Positions 1-11,920 of a stretch of 64,000 bases of DNA are shown in pieces. Within the stretch, counting starts at the first letter, position 1, and every line of letters begins with the position of its first letter. Under the pieces are notes generated by a model. That model saw only the letters and a program-made list of their open reading frames with translations. It was not told the origin of the DNA and searched no databases. Source of the DNA: Brugia malayi (Eukaryota > Nematoda > Chromadorea > Rhabditida > Onchocercidae); the NCBI RefSeq assembly GCF_000002995.4, contig NW_025062284.1:434001-498000 (forward strand), read 5' to 3'. A program made the translations under genes and the position numbers.

Positions 1-184
1 GTTATTATATTGGTAACAAATCGAGCCAATATCAAATATAGAATTTTTTACATATGTAAAGTAATAGTTTACATAAAACATTTTATCTAATCAATATTAA
101 TAGCTTATCAAACATGAATTTTCTTCTAATTTGAAAAGAAAAAGAAAATATACTGCACTGTGAAATCAATAAAAGCGCTATTAC

Positions 185-2939
185 ATCTAAAAAAGCAATT
201 AATGGAACCATAAGCATCATCGGTGGATTACTGATACGATAACCTGCTGCACCATTCTCTAATTCCAATTCTGAAAACAAAATATTTCTTGCTTAATTTT
301 AACATCAATCTATTTCAACAATTTTACTTCAATGCTGTGAGGTACAAATTTAGTTGGAATTTTGATGGAAAGAATTTTCACTTTTATTTAACCATGGTAT
401 ATGCCAGCAAATAGTCCATCAAGCCCAGGTAGTTTTGGTAATTGTAATATTTTGATAAGTAATATCTAATTTACTATTTGATTTGGTAAGTAATATCGGG
501 TGTTAGCTATTAAGCTAGAGATGCTTAATATTATGCATTTTGTAAGTTTCATTTTCTGGAAAAATTCCTAAACTATAACAGTCTATGAAAATAAAATCCG
601 AACCAAAAACGGTCAAATGTTTGCAAATGTGAAACTAACGATTATTCATGAAGAAACGTGTCTCTTCCTTATGACCCCACCAACCAACCATCCTTTCACG
701 TTTATCCGTTTCAAAACGTTTATGCACAAAAAAGCCACCAATACCTCCGGCACCAGAACAACTATACTTATAGGTACACCAGCACGCAAAATCAACATCC
801 CATTCATGCAATGATAATGGAATATTTGCAAATGCATGCGCTAAATTCCAACCAACAAGACATCCCTTAAAACAGAAAATGAAATTGAATTTAGTTAATT
901 TCTAGCTAATAGTATTGCAATGAATAAATATGTTAAAATAATTTCACGATAAACATAAGTCAGGAAGAAAAATAAAAATTAGCTATAAAATTCGAAATTA
1001 ACAAAACTTCAGATAAAATTGAAAAAAAAAAAAAAAAAAAAAAAAGATTGAAATATTTGCCTTATCATGTCCAGATTTAGTTATTTTCCTTATATCAAAC
1101 AGTTGACCCGTATAATAATGAATAGCACTGAACCAAATTATTGCTATCGTATCACCTTGTTCTTCAATTAACGCTATAATATCTTCGTTTCGAATACAAT
1201 CATCACCCTACAGAATAGTTAGTGAAACTTTTATGAATATTTCAAACTAAAATAAGCAGTAGTAGTCTATTAATCAATCAATCAATTACACTGCAACATC
1301 TCGTTATTTAAATACTTAAATTAGCAGAGCTACATTTGCTGAGTGAAAATTAAAGCATATTGAATCTATCATTTATAATGTAGATTTTTAAAGTTGAAAA
1401 ATTGAAAAATTTTTTCATATCAATCCTTCAGTGCTTAAAAGTATAAACTAAATAAAATATTAAAAGAATAAAAAAACTTACGGTCCGTGGATGCATACAG
1501 ATTAAACTTTCTTCAACAGCAAATCCTTTTAGACGAATTTGCGACTCAATTGCATAATGGTCCGAAGGAAATGCTTTTGATTCAATAAAGATTTTATGGC
1601 GTTTCGGTGTAGGCTTATAAAAAGCTGTCTGCAATAAAAAGTATATAAATCATTACTTATCGAGAGAAAAACATGGAGGAAAAAGACTTCGGGTTGCATT
1701 CTTAGAGGCAGGAATAAGGAAAATAGAGAAACTCGAGCTACAACTGAATTCTCAATTACATATAACACCATAGTATCGATGATACCAATTAAAAAATAAA
1801 CAAATGGAAAAATCTTTGGTTTAGTCTAATTTATCCTTAATTACCAACTTGAAATTACCAACTTACCAACAAAATATGCAAATTAACAGTTAAACTATTC
1901 ATCAAAGCTACTTCTGTTCGTTGAGCTCCAACCAATTCGGCAATACTGTCCAGTATTGATTGATCGCTTTTTGCCCATGCTAATGGTTCTTGCAAATGTC
2001 CAAAAACACCCCTAAAATTAAATCACCATATAGAATTAGAAAATAAAATGAAAAAAACCAAAAATTTCATGTCAATTACTATTTTTTTTTTTTTTTTTCG
2101 AAAAATTTTATGAGAAAAATTTCTGACTTTGTTAAACTTGAACTCAGACATCTAATTGAGAAAAGCAACATAACAACATTGGTAATAAATGTGAAATTAT
2201 AACACACAATTGTGCAAATTTTTAAGTTTATTTATAGACAATATATACTTACATGTTGGCCCATTTCTCAAACTGTTCATCCATAAGATGTTTCGTACCT
2301 TTCGGCATTAATCCTAACGAATTACCGCACATATAAATGGCATCATCGTTAGCGTTCACTAATAATAAATCAACTGCAAAAAAAAAAAGAAAAACAAATT
2401 AGTAAAGTCATTACTAGTGTTATGAAAATAATCTGATTTTATGAAAAAAAAAAAACGGATAATCTGAATAATCCGAAAAAAAAAATCAGAAAAAGAGCTG
2501 GTCTACCTATTTTAATTTCATGCAAATAGCATAACAGAACGAAATGTTCAATAAAATCATGACAATAACATTTTTTTTATTTTTAACTTTTTCAACTTTT
2601 GTTTACCATCACATTGCTCAGTCTTTTTTCAGAGAATAACCCTACAATATGACTGTTTTTTTTTTGTGTTTTAATTTCAATCATTTAAAATCACTAAAAT
2701 AGTTAAATCACAAGTATGCAACTCATCATGATGATTCTAAATTATACAGTCTAAAAATTCTCAATGAAATAAATAATTTTACTACCATGTGGTAAAGTTC
2801 TCATTTTCGGATATGCAAACTCATTACGCAAAAATTTCAATGGATCTGCATCATCTAATGCTTCTGCAAGATCGAATGAAGTAAGATCTGATATACCGAT
2901 ATCTTGAGCAACACGTTGTAAATGAATCTGAATTTCCAT
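185..2939 (-). CDS. KYNU: Kynureninase, 7 exons, 3' end missing
   Basis: PLP-dependent hydrolase of the tryptophan-kynurenine pathway. It cleaves kynurenine or 3-hydroxykynurenine to (3-hydroxy)anthranilate plus alanine; in nematodes the product also feeds rhodoquinone synthesis. Exons (minus): 2939-2786, 2373-2253, 2011-1867, 1628-1482, 1207-1061, 865-640 and 270-185. All junction phases agree and give 342 residues; the C-terminal exons lie beyond base 1. Family motifs in order are [16 protein letters not shown] (PLP phosphate), [42 protein letters not shown] with the Schiff-base lysine at residue 271, VGWWGH and GYRISNPP. The start ATG sits 12 nt after a TTTTCAG acceptor, as in a trans-spliced nematode mRNA. 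Odd points: the Asp that binds the PLP ring nitrogen is Asn (residue 245), and intron 5 has a GC donor (AAG/GCAAAT). The family call is very secure. Confidence 0.95.
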
Positions 2940-2962
2940 TCGTTTACTTCTCTGAAAATATC
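2940..2962 (-). promoter_or_regulatory. Splice acceptor just upstream of the kynureninase start (probable trans-splice site)
   Basis: The minus strand reads GATATTTTCAG then 12 nt then ATG. A strong TTTTCAG acceptor this close to a start codon, with no in-frame coding exon upstream, is typical of spliced-leader addition. A small exon near 3217-3240 with a GTAAGA donor could instead be a cis-spliced 5' exon. Its ATG frame does not continue into kynureninase. Confidence 0.5.
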
Positions 2963-3564
2963 ATGAATAATTAATTACTCTGATAAAATTTTGATAAAAT
3001 TTTCTCTCTGATAAAATTTTGATATTAGAAATTTTTTTTTTCTCATACAAATCTCATGATTATTTGCAAAATTTGCACCAAACCAATCAAACCATTTTGA
3101 TACAAACTGATAGAGAGAAAGTAACGCAAACCCCTCCCAAAAACACAACGCTTATTCTTTTAACGCAAACAGGTTTTCAACAGCACAAATTTTATGAAAA
3201 AATAATGACATCTTACCTTAAGGTTGATATATTAAGTAACTTCATCTTTTGTTACTCAAATTAAAACACTCTGGTATAGTTGATTGAATTAAGTTCTAAC
3301 TCATTAAATTTAGTCAAGTCAAGAAGTATGTACTGAAGTTTAAAAAGAATTGTACAAATTCAGAAATAAAATAATAAGTGTATGTGTGTAATAAATTTAA
3401 CTCCTAAAATACTGACGAAGTAAAAGTAGTAACAAAAAGAAGGCATAATAGCTTTGATAAAAGATCTAACCAAATTTATTTATCCATAAAAAAAGTTTGA
3501 AAAAAAAAAAAACATGCTATAAAAAAAAAAAGTTTAAAAGAAAACAAAAAAAAAAATCATTAAC

Positions 3565-6500
3565 CGAAGGCTTAAAAGAACATTCCGTTTTTTCGTCGGA
3601 TATGCTTGCATCAGCAAAAAATGACTGCAACGGCAACAGCTCAACTTTCCTATCATCCATATTTGCTTTCGATTTTTTCATATTACTACATTCATCGGTA
3701 CAATATTCAGCACTCGTATCTCTAGTTCTTTCAGGTTCAATTTCTTTAAATCCTTAAAAAAAAAAAAAAAAAAAAAAAAAACGTCAACTCTGAGTTCTGT
3801 GATAGAAATATTAATTTAATAAGAAATCAAATGTCATAAACATGGTGCAGAATTCCGCTTGGATATTTCAAGCATATCAAGGAGACAAATGCCAAGTTGC
3901 TAATCAATGCTAAATGATCATTGACAGTTAAATCAAATAATCTGCACCATCAAGAATTCATTCCCATACCAATCATACAATCTTCCATTGCACAATAAAC
4001 AATGATAAGATTGTTTATCGATGATAACGAATTGATAAAAATCATAAGTGTTACCTCCTGAGGGAGTGAAAAGGAACTGCAATCGTTCAGCAGTCTGCAA
4101 AAGATCACTAATGGAGCAATTTCCATCGTTTGAGGTTGATGTCGAGGTAATACTACTCGAATCATAACTTGATGAAGTAGGATTTAAACTTTCTTCCAAT
4201 AATTTTTGCGTGTGACGACGTTTACGACTGATCACCCGTTGCATTGAGCCAAGTTTTGGTAGACCTATAAAAGTTAACATATCAAGGAGATCAATAAAAT
4301 GGTTAACTGATAAACAAAGTAGCTTAGTATAAGTGTAGTTCATATTAGCTGAAGATTACAGGAATGTTTGGCAAGTAAAATAATATCTTCAAAGAGTATA
4401 TACCAAAATTTTATTTACGTCGAAAAATTTATTTACGTCAAATCTTACGTCAAGTATCAGTCTAATGTTCTCGTCAAAAAAACGAACAATTTCAAAATTT
4501 ATTCTTATATATATGTTGGACAAACGATGACAGTAATTTCAAAAACTTCCCAAACTATAAGTGTTTTCAGGAAATTACTGTGCTACTGCAGGAAATAAAC
4601 AATTCAGGAAATGATGCTATATACTCATTCTTTAACACTCATTGCTTAACTAAAAAAATAAATCCAGGAAGTTAATTTATTTTTTTTCGATAATATTCAG
4701 ATATGAAAGGATATTATCACTCCGATAGTGCTAATATAGCTTTACGATTAACCAATGAAAAATAATAATGAAGCTTTATTCAGCTCTCCCATATTTACTT
4801 TACGATTAATAATAATTTAGTAAATTTGAATATTTGAACAAAAAAAAAAAAAAAAAAAAAAAAAGAAAAATTTAAACTTGAAATTTAAATATATTTTCGT
4901 AAGTTTTTTTCTTGATTGAATTTTCTTTTTCTTTTTTTTTTTTACCTGAAGATCCAGCAAATGAAGCCAAATGAACAGCTTCATGATATAAAAATTTTGA
5001 ACTATTCGTTGGATCTTCAGCAGCAGCATAGAGTCGTGCCTTTAGTATATCTGCGACAACTTTCAGTGGATTTGGTGGATGTGAATGTGAACTATACATC
5101 TGAAATCATTCATATGGCGCTAATAAGCAGGCGCTATTTGTTACTTTTGCATAACCCATAATCAAATCCTGTTTTTCAAAAAAAAAAAAAAAAAAAAATC
5201 ACCTAAAAAACCATAAAGAGATGATCTGGCTGATTTTACCTGATCAAATGTTACAGGATAGAATGACTAAGTGGTTTACTTCTAAATTTCTTACAGGTTC
5301 TCATTACAATGTCATTGATGGTATATTAAGATGTACAATACTGGAAGCATATAACTGGTTAGCTGAATATCTACCTGCTCTCAGGTTGGTCAGCCGGACA
5401 CCTACCTGCTCTCAGGTTGGTCAACTGGATATCTACCTGCTTTCAGGTTGATCAACTGGATATCTACCTGCTTTCAGATTGGTCAGCCGGACACCTACCT
5501 GCTTTCAAGTTGGTCAGCTGAACACCTACCTGCTCTCAAGTTGATTAGCAGGTTGGTCAGCTGGATACCTACCTACTCTCAGGTTGGTCAGCCGGACACC
5601 TATTTACTTTCAAGTTGATCAATTGGATATCTACCTGCTTTCAGATTGGTTAGCTGGATACCTAACTGTTCTTAGGTTGGTCAACTGGACACCTATCTGT
5701 TCTCAAGTTGATTAGCAGGTTGGTCAGCTGAACATCCGACTGCTCTCAGGCTGGTCAGCTGGAGTCAGTTGGTCACCTGCCTGCTTCAGGTTTGTGAGAT
5801 CATTAAGCTCTTATAGAGAGATTATATATTGAGATGAGATCATATATTAAACTCTCATAATTCAAAGACAGAAAAGAAGAAAACTAAAGGATGGTAGCAA
5901 CTTAAGCATATAATTCCCATTTTTGAAATTGCTAAAAAAAAAAAAAAAAATAATAATCAACAATATGTTTACATTGTTGAATTATAGCTGTTCGATAAGA
6001 GTGAGAGAGAGAGAGAGAGAGAGAAGAACATCTTATTCTACAACATAAATGGTTTCAAACCCGGCAAGAATGTTCAGGAGAACATTGAACTTTACCTCGA
6101 GAGAATCTTCGGTCATTCGAACTCGACCACTGCATTTATATCCTGGTTTTTTGCTCATTTCACATCGCCATAAGACATATTTCTGATGACGCTTATCCAA
6201 ATTATACAGGAATCCATCGTATGCCAATTTTTCGAAACCTTTTTTTGAACGAAAAATTTGAACACCTGAATCTGGTGCCATCTGAAGTTATAGTAATATC
6301 TTTTGAAGAGTAAATCTAATTTCTTTTTTTTTTTTTTTTTTTCTTTTCATTTTTATTTCAAATATTTATTTATTTATTTTTTTTTTTTTCATTATATTTT
6401 CAGAGCTTTCAGAACTTATTCAGTAATCTTTTTGAATTTTATTTTATCAATTTATGAATGCAATTTTAACTTTTCAAAAAATAAAAAGGATAAAACCTTC

Positions 6501-6772
6501 AACATAAAACTTTCTACAATTCCAAATTTAGGTGAATCATTGCTCTCCAAATTTGCTTCTTCCATTTTACAAACTACATTTGATTTCATTGTGTTTACAG
6601 CAATTTTGTTAACATCTGATTCCATCATTTTTAATCCTTCATTTCTATTTAAGCTAATATTAGTAGCAATAGCAGCAGTAGTAGTAGTAGTAGTAGTACT
6701 GAAATTGATCTCTTCTTGATCAGTTTCATTTGATGATTGTTTGCAGGCAACCAATTGTGACAATAAATCCAT
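3565..6772 (-). CDS. FLYWCH-type zinc-finger protein (PEB-1/FLH-like candidate), last exon unresolved
   Basis: Likely nuclear DNA-binding protein. Exons (minus): 6772-6497, 6281-6096, 5099-4946, 4264-4055 and 3752-3565. Phases match at every join and give 338 residues with no stop. The FLYWCH domain spans residues about 100-161: aromatic and Leu positions in IFRSKKGFEKLAYDGFLY, then WRC, GYKC and, across an intron, HSH, so the Cys2His2 ligands are complete. After it comes LPKLGSMQRVISRKRR, a basic LP...R.I.R.R segment often found behind FLYWCH fingers, then a Ser/Thr-rich tail. The N-terminal exon has a seven-Thr run from a triplet repeat. C. elegans FLYWCH factors include PEB-1 and FLH-1/2/3; I cannot say which is the orthologue. 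The last identified exon ends at CCTTCG/GTTAAT; no convincing terminal exon was found before kynureninase. Confidence 0.8.
5340..5795. repeat. Degenerate minisatellite in FLYWCH intron
   Basis: About a dozen diverged copies of a roughly 31-36 bp unit built on CTACCTGCTCTCAGGTTGGT plus CAGCTGGACAC, inside the intron between exons 2 and 3 of the FLYWCH gene. Unit length and sequence vary from copy to copy. It is more GC-rich than the surrounding intron. No coding role is seen. Confidence 0.85.
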
Positions 6773-7500
6773 GTCGTGACACCTTTCCCTCTCCCTCTCC
6801 CTCTCTCTCTCTCTCTCTTTCTAAATAAAACTGAAAAATGAAACATAAAAAAAAAAAATCCAAGGCTAGAAAAACGAAACAATTATTCAGTAATTTCTCC
6901 ATTTTAATCGTTTATTATGCTTGCAATGGTTAAGCGCTTTTCTCTTCTTTTACAGAAATAAACAAAAACAAAAAAAAGATAAACAAACAAACAAACAAAA
7001 TGGCAATATCTAAAATATAACAACAAAGTAAGCAAAAGATGATGATAAAAGAAGAGGAAACAAATGACTGCTAATGAAAAAAGATATAACATTTTTTAAC
7101 AAAAAAAAAAAAAAAAAAAAAAAGAAAAAGAAAAGAAATTTACCATTTCATTAATTTGTAAAAAATTAGAACAAAAAATTTTTTTTGCAAATAATAATAA
7201 TTTGAATTTAAACATATTTTTGTTTCTTTAATAACTTATAAAATTTGAATAATGGATTTTTTTTTTTTTTTTAAAAAAAAAGAAACGACAAAAAATGAAA
7301 AATAATTATAAAACAAATTAATTTTGTTTTAAGAAATAATTATCATTCTTTTTGCTATCAAGTTAACTAAAATGAGCAAAAGGAAAAAAAAAAATTTTTT
7401 TTTCCTTTTTTGATAATTTCATTCATTGAAAACTAAATGAAATATCACTGATAAATATATGAATGAGTCATCATCATATTATTTCATTAAAACTCTAGCA
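6773..7500. other. 5' flank of the FLYWCH gene
   Basis: On the minus strand a (GA)n/(GGGA)n purine tract (6783-6820) lies between a TTTATTTAG acceptor-like site (about 6822) and the start codon at 6772. The 5' UTR may therefore begin at that acceptor. The rest is AT-rich with homopolymer A and T runs, and no other gene is visible. Confidence 0.4.
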
Positions 7501-7504
7501 CAAG

Positions 7505-7754
7505 TCAAATAAACTTCCCTTACCTTCTCTTACCTTACCTTAGCTTACCTTAGTCTAACTTATATGTCATAGATAATACAAATTTAATCAAATAAACTTC
7601 CCTTACCTTCTCTTACCTTACCTTAGCTTACCTTAGTCTAACTTATATGTCATAGATAATACAAATTTAATCAAATAAACTTCCCTTACCTTCTCTTACC
7701 TTACCTTAGCTTACCTTAGTCTAACTTATATGTCATAGATAATACAAATTTAAT
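7505..7754. repeat. 83-bp tandem repeat, 3 copies
   Basis: Three near-identical 83-bp units beginning TCAAATAAACTTCCCTTACC and containing a run of CTTACCTTA motifs. The spacing 7505, 7588, 7671 is exact. It merges into the following 37-bp array. Confidence 0.9.
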
Positions 7755-8215
7755 TAATTTAATCAAATTTGCTTGTCAATATAATTAACTTATTAATCAA
7801 ATTTGCTTATCAATATAATTAACTTAATCAAATTCGCTTATGCTTATCAATATAATTAACTTAATCAAATTCGCTTATGCTTATCAATATAATTAACTTA
7901 ATCAAATTCGCTTATGCTTATCAATATAATTAACTTAATCAAATTCGCTTATGCTTATCAATATAATTAACTTAATCAAATTCGCTTATGCTTATCAATA
8001 TAATTAACTTAATCAAATTCGCTTATGCTTATCAATATAATTAACTTAATCAAATTCGCTTATCCTTATCAATATAATTAACTTAATCAAATTCGCTTAT
8101 GCTTATCAATATAATTAACTTAATCAAATTCGCTTATGCTTATCAATATAATTAACTTAATCAAACTTGCTTATCAATACAATTAACTTATTAATCAAAT
8201 TAGCTTATCAATATT
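7755..8215. repeat. 37-bp tandem repeat, about 10-11 copies
   Basis: Units of TTCGCTTATGCTTATCAATA followed by TAATTAACTTAATCAAA, exactly 37 bp apart in the core (for example 7828, 7865). The edge copies are diverged and shorter. Each unit carries TTATCA, a GATA-type motif on the other strand. Confidence 0.9.
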
Positions 8216-8823
8216 TTCTGTACTTTTTATATTCATTCAACAACAACATCAAACATTCCGGCAAACTTTATAAAACTATGGCAACATAGAGCCAAATAAT
8301 CCAACAAACAATTCCACAAACAGTATATGTGTGTGAGTGTGTGTGTGTGTTTGTATGTATGTATGTATGTATGTGTATGTACATTTTACGTCAGGAACAA
8401 ATCCGGACAGAATTGATGATTAAAGGTAAGAATTGTAAAATAAATCAAAGAGAAAAAGCAAATGAAAGAAGGAATATTACCACCACAAAATAGAATTCAA
8501 AAACTGAAAACTGTTTGGTTGTTGGAAGAAAGAAAGTATGGCAGTGCCATAAAGTTGAAAGTATTAGAGAACGTGAAAATATTTCTCGTTGAAGGTTATG
8601 ACAGACAATGATTGCTGTTTGAAAAAACGTAAACACAGGCAAGTTAAGCCATTTAGACAAACAGACAGCGACACACAATTCAAATTCTTCTTCTTCTGCA
8701 CCTCAGAGAGAGAGATGGCCGTCAGTTGCCCGTCTGCCGTCAGTTGGCGTCTAACTGTCATATTCTATCGACTACGATCTTAATGGAGTGCCGTATTGTC
8801 CCCCTTCATGAATCTTTCTCTTT

Positions 8824-8864
<41 letters not shown>

Positions 8865-9726
8865 CCTCTCTCTCTCTCTCTTCTTCTTCTCTTACCAGTA
8901 ATATTTTTGACAAAATTTCAATATAGTTTTCTTCTACTTTCCACCCCCATTCCTCCCGTCTACCCCGTTCCTCTTCCTAGATGATCGATTTGTCAATATT
9001 GTGGACGAATGGTCGGTCGGTCGGTCGGTCGGTCGGTCAGTCATCAGTATCATTCTTCTCTTCTCTACTTCTCTCTGTTTCACGTCTTCACTCGTTTATC
9101 GTTGTGCCCAATAGTCATCGATATCTTCTTGCTTGTGTCATAAAATCTTCATGCAAAATATCACACACTGCAAAAATATTCCTCACATGATATAATAACC
9201 AGTTGTGGTTATTGTCACGTATCACGTGTAATTATTCGTGTATTTTTTGTCTTATTGATTAATGAAGCATTTCATAATACAAACGTGATCAATCAATCAA
9301 TGGATCAATGAATCAATGGATCAGTGAATCAATGAATCAATGAATCAATGGATCAATGAATCAAGGAATCAATCAATCAGTCAATGAATCAATGTTTACA
9401 TATTTTGATGAATTAATAATTTTAAGAAATTTCAATTTGAAACGAATTTTTTTTTCTTTTTTCACTCTCCATGTTGTGTAACTCAATTATATTGTCTAAC
9501 TTTATTGTTCCAATTTTTTTTTTTGTCACATCAATTTGTCATACGAAAATGTCTTTGCATAAAGCCTTTAAGCAAATTCACGTCATCCACTTAGCATTAG
9601 CATCATCAATCGATAAGACGCGGAACAATGACATTTTGCAAGCAATTTGGAAAAAAAATTTGCTTTTTGCAACAACGATTTTTTGTAATAAATTGAATGT
9701 GCGCAATTTGTAAAAGCTATAGTTAA
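8216..9726. other. Intergenic region with several microsatellites
   Basis: Contains TG/GTAT simple repeat at 8327-8378, CT tracts at 8826-8882, GGTC x6 at about 9010-9038, and an imperfect (AATCAATG)n array at 9286-9392. The stretch 8580-9200 is less AT-rich than its surroundings and could include distal promoter sequence for the FLYWCH gene. The open frames here are short and track the microsatellites, so no gene is called. Confidence 0.6.
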
Positions 9727-9962
9727 GCATGCATATTGCAGATTGCGCATTGCAACGTATTACTGCATGCATATTGCAGATTGCGCATTGCAACGTATTA
9801 CTGCATGCCGTATTGCAGATTGCGCATTGCAACGTATTACTGCATGCATATTGCAGAGTGCGCATTGCAACGTATTACTGCATGCATATTGCAGGTTGCG
9901 CATTGCAACGTATTACTGCATGCATAATGCAGGTTGCGCATTGCAACGTATTACTGCATGCA
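9727..9962. repeat. 38-bp tandem repeat with GCATGCAT motifs, 6 copies
   Basis: Six copies of a 38-bp unit, GCATGCATATTGCAGATTGC then GCATTGCAACGTATTACT, with only a few substitutions. Each copy has a palindromic ATGCAT/GCATGC core and a TTGCGCATTGCAA imperfect dyad, so the single strand could fold. It is open in several frames only because the unit lacks stops there. Confidence 0.92.
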
Positions 9963-10443
9963 TCTTTTCACTTATGAAATATTTCTATCATTTAAATATA
10001 AAATGACATTTACAATGAAAGTTAACATGTTTCATTGAACTGAAATGAACCAATCTAAAATTTAAATTATTTTGACAAATCAATTTTTTTTTTTTTCATT
10101 TTTCAAAAATCAAAAAGTAAACAAAAAAGAAAAAACTTTTTTACTTTAGAAATTATTACAAATATTTATGCTACATGTTTTTTGTTTTTTGTTTTTTTTT
10201 TGTTTTTTCCCACACTAAAATTAGATTATAGAAACTTAATTATTTGGGATGGGTAAATTTTAGTTAAATTTATGCATATATAAATTTGGTTCTATGCATG
10301 ACCTGTCACATGTAGTACTATCATTAAAATGACTCTCTTAATTAATTCTGACAATGTCACGCAAAAAAAATATACTGCTTCTTCAAGCAAAATACAGTCA
10401 AATCAGGTCTTTCATCCAATCGAAGTGTGAAAATTGATCATAT

Positions 10444-11920
10444 TGATGGATTCCAAATTAATATCACTAAAATTATCAATAATTCCAAATTAATATCACT
10501 AAAATTATCAATAAATCCAAATTAATATCACTAAAATTATCAATAAATCCAAATTAATATCACTAAAATTATCAATAAATCCAAATTAATATCACTAAAA
10601 TTATCAATAAATCCAAATTAATATCACTAAAATTATCAATAATTCCAAATTAATATCACTAAAATTATCAATAAATCCAAATTAATATCACTAAAATTAT
10701 CAATAATTCCAAATTAATATCACTAAAATTATCAATAATTCCAAATTAATATCACTAAAATTATCAAATAATTCCAAATTAATATCACTAAAATTATCAA
10801 TAAATCCAAATTAATATCACTAAAATTATCAATAAATCCAAATTAATATCACTAAAATTATCAATAATTCCAAATTAATATCACTAAAATTATCAATAAT
10901 TCCAAATTAATATCACTAAAATTATCAATAAATCCAAATTAATATCACTAAAATTATCAATAATTCCAAATTAATATCACTAAAATTATCAATAAATCCA
11001 AATTAATATCACTAAAATTATCAATAATTCCAAATTAATATCACTAAAATTATCAATAATTCCAAATTAATATCACTAAAATTATCAATAATTCCAAATT
11101 AATATCACTAAAATTATCAAATAATTCCAAATTAATATCACTAAAATTATCAATAATTCCAAATTAATATCACTAAAATTATCAATAATTCCAAATTAAT
11201 ATCACTAAAATTATCAATAAATCCAAATTAATATCACTAAAATTATCAATAAATCCAAATTAATATCACTAAAATTATCAATAATTCCAAATTAATATCA
11301 CTAAAATTATCAATAATTCCAAATTAATATCACTAAAATTATCAATAAATCCAAATTAATATCACTAAAATTATCAATAAATCCAAATTAATATCACTAA
11401 AATTATCAAATCCAAATTAATATCACTAAAATTATCAATAAATCCAAATTAATATCACTAAAATTATCAATAAATCCAAATTAATATCACTAAAATTATC
11501 AATAAATCCAAATTAATATCACTAAAATTATCAATAAATCCAAATTAATATCACTAAAATTATCAATAAATCCAAATTAATATCACTAAAATTATCAATA
11601 AATCCAAATTAATATCACTAAAATTATCAATAAATCCAAATTAATATCACTAAAATTATCAATAAATCCAAATTAATATCACTAAAATTATCAATAAATC
11701 CAAATTAATATCACTAAAATTATCAATAAATCCAAATTAATATCACTAAAATTATCAATAAATCCAAATTAATATCACTAAAATTATCAATAAATCCAAA
11801 TTAATATCACTAAAATTATCAATAAATCCAAATTAATATCACTAAAATTATCAATAAATCCAAATTAATATCACTAAAATTATCAATAAATCCAAATTAA
11901 TATCACTAAAATTATCAATA
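10444..11920. repeat. 32-bp minisatellite, about 46 copies
   Basis: Nearly perfect array of CCAAATTAATATCACTAAAA then TTATCAATAAAT (32 bp). Variants differ mainly at AATAAATCC versus AATAATTCC, plus a few one-base insertions and one shortened unit. Variants are clustered rather than regular: the distal third is almost pure AAATCC type. Every unit has a TGATAA motif on the minus strand. Confidence 0.97.

Noticed and set aside
3207..3265. Small ATG-containing exon with a GTAAGA donor upstream of kynureninase
   Set aside because: Its frame (MKLLNISTLR) does not continue into the kynureninase frame at the next acceptor. At most a 5' UTR exon.
9578..10006. Open frames over the 38-bp repeat
   Set aside because: Cys/His/Thr repeats in three frames, explained by the tandem unit.
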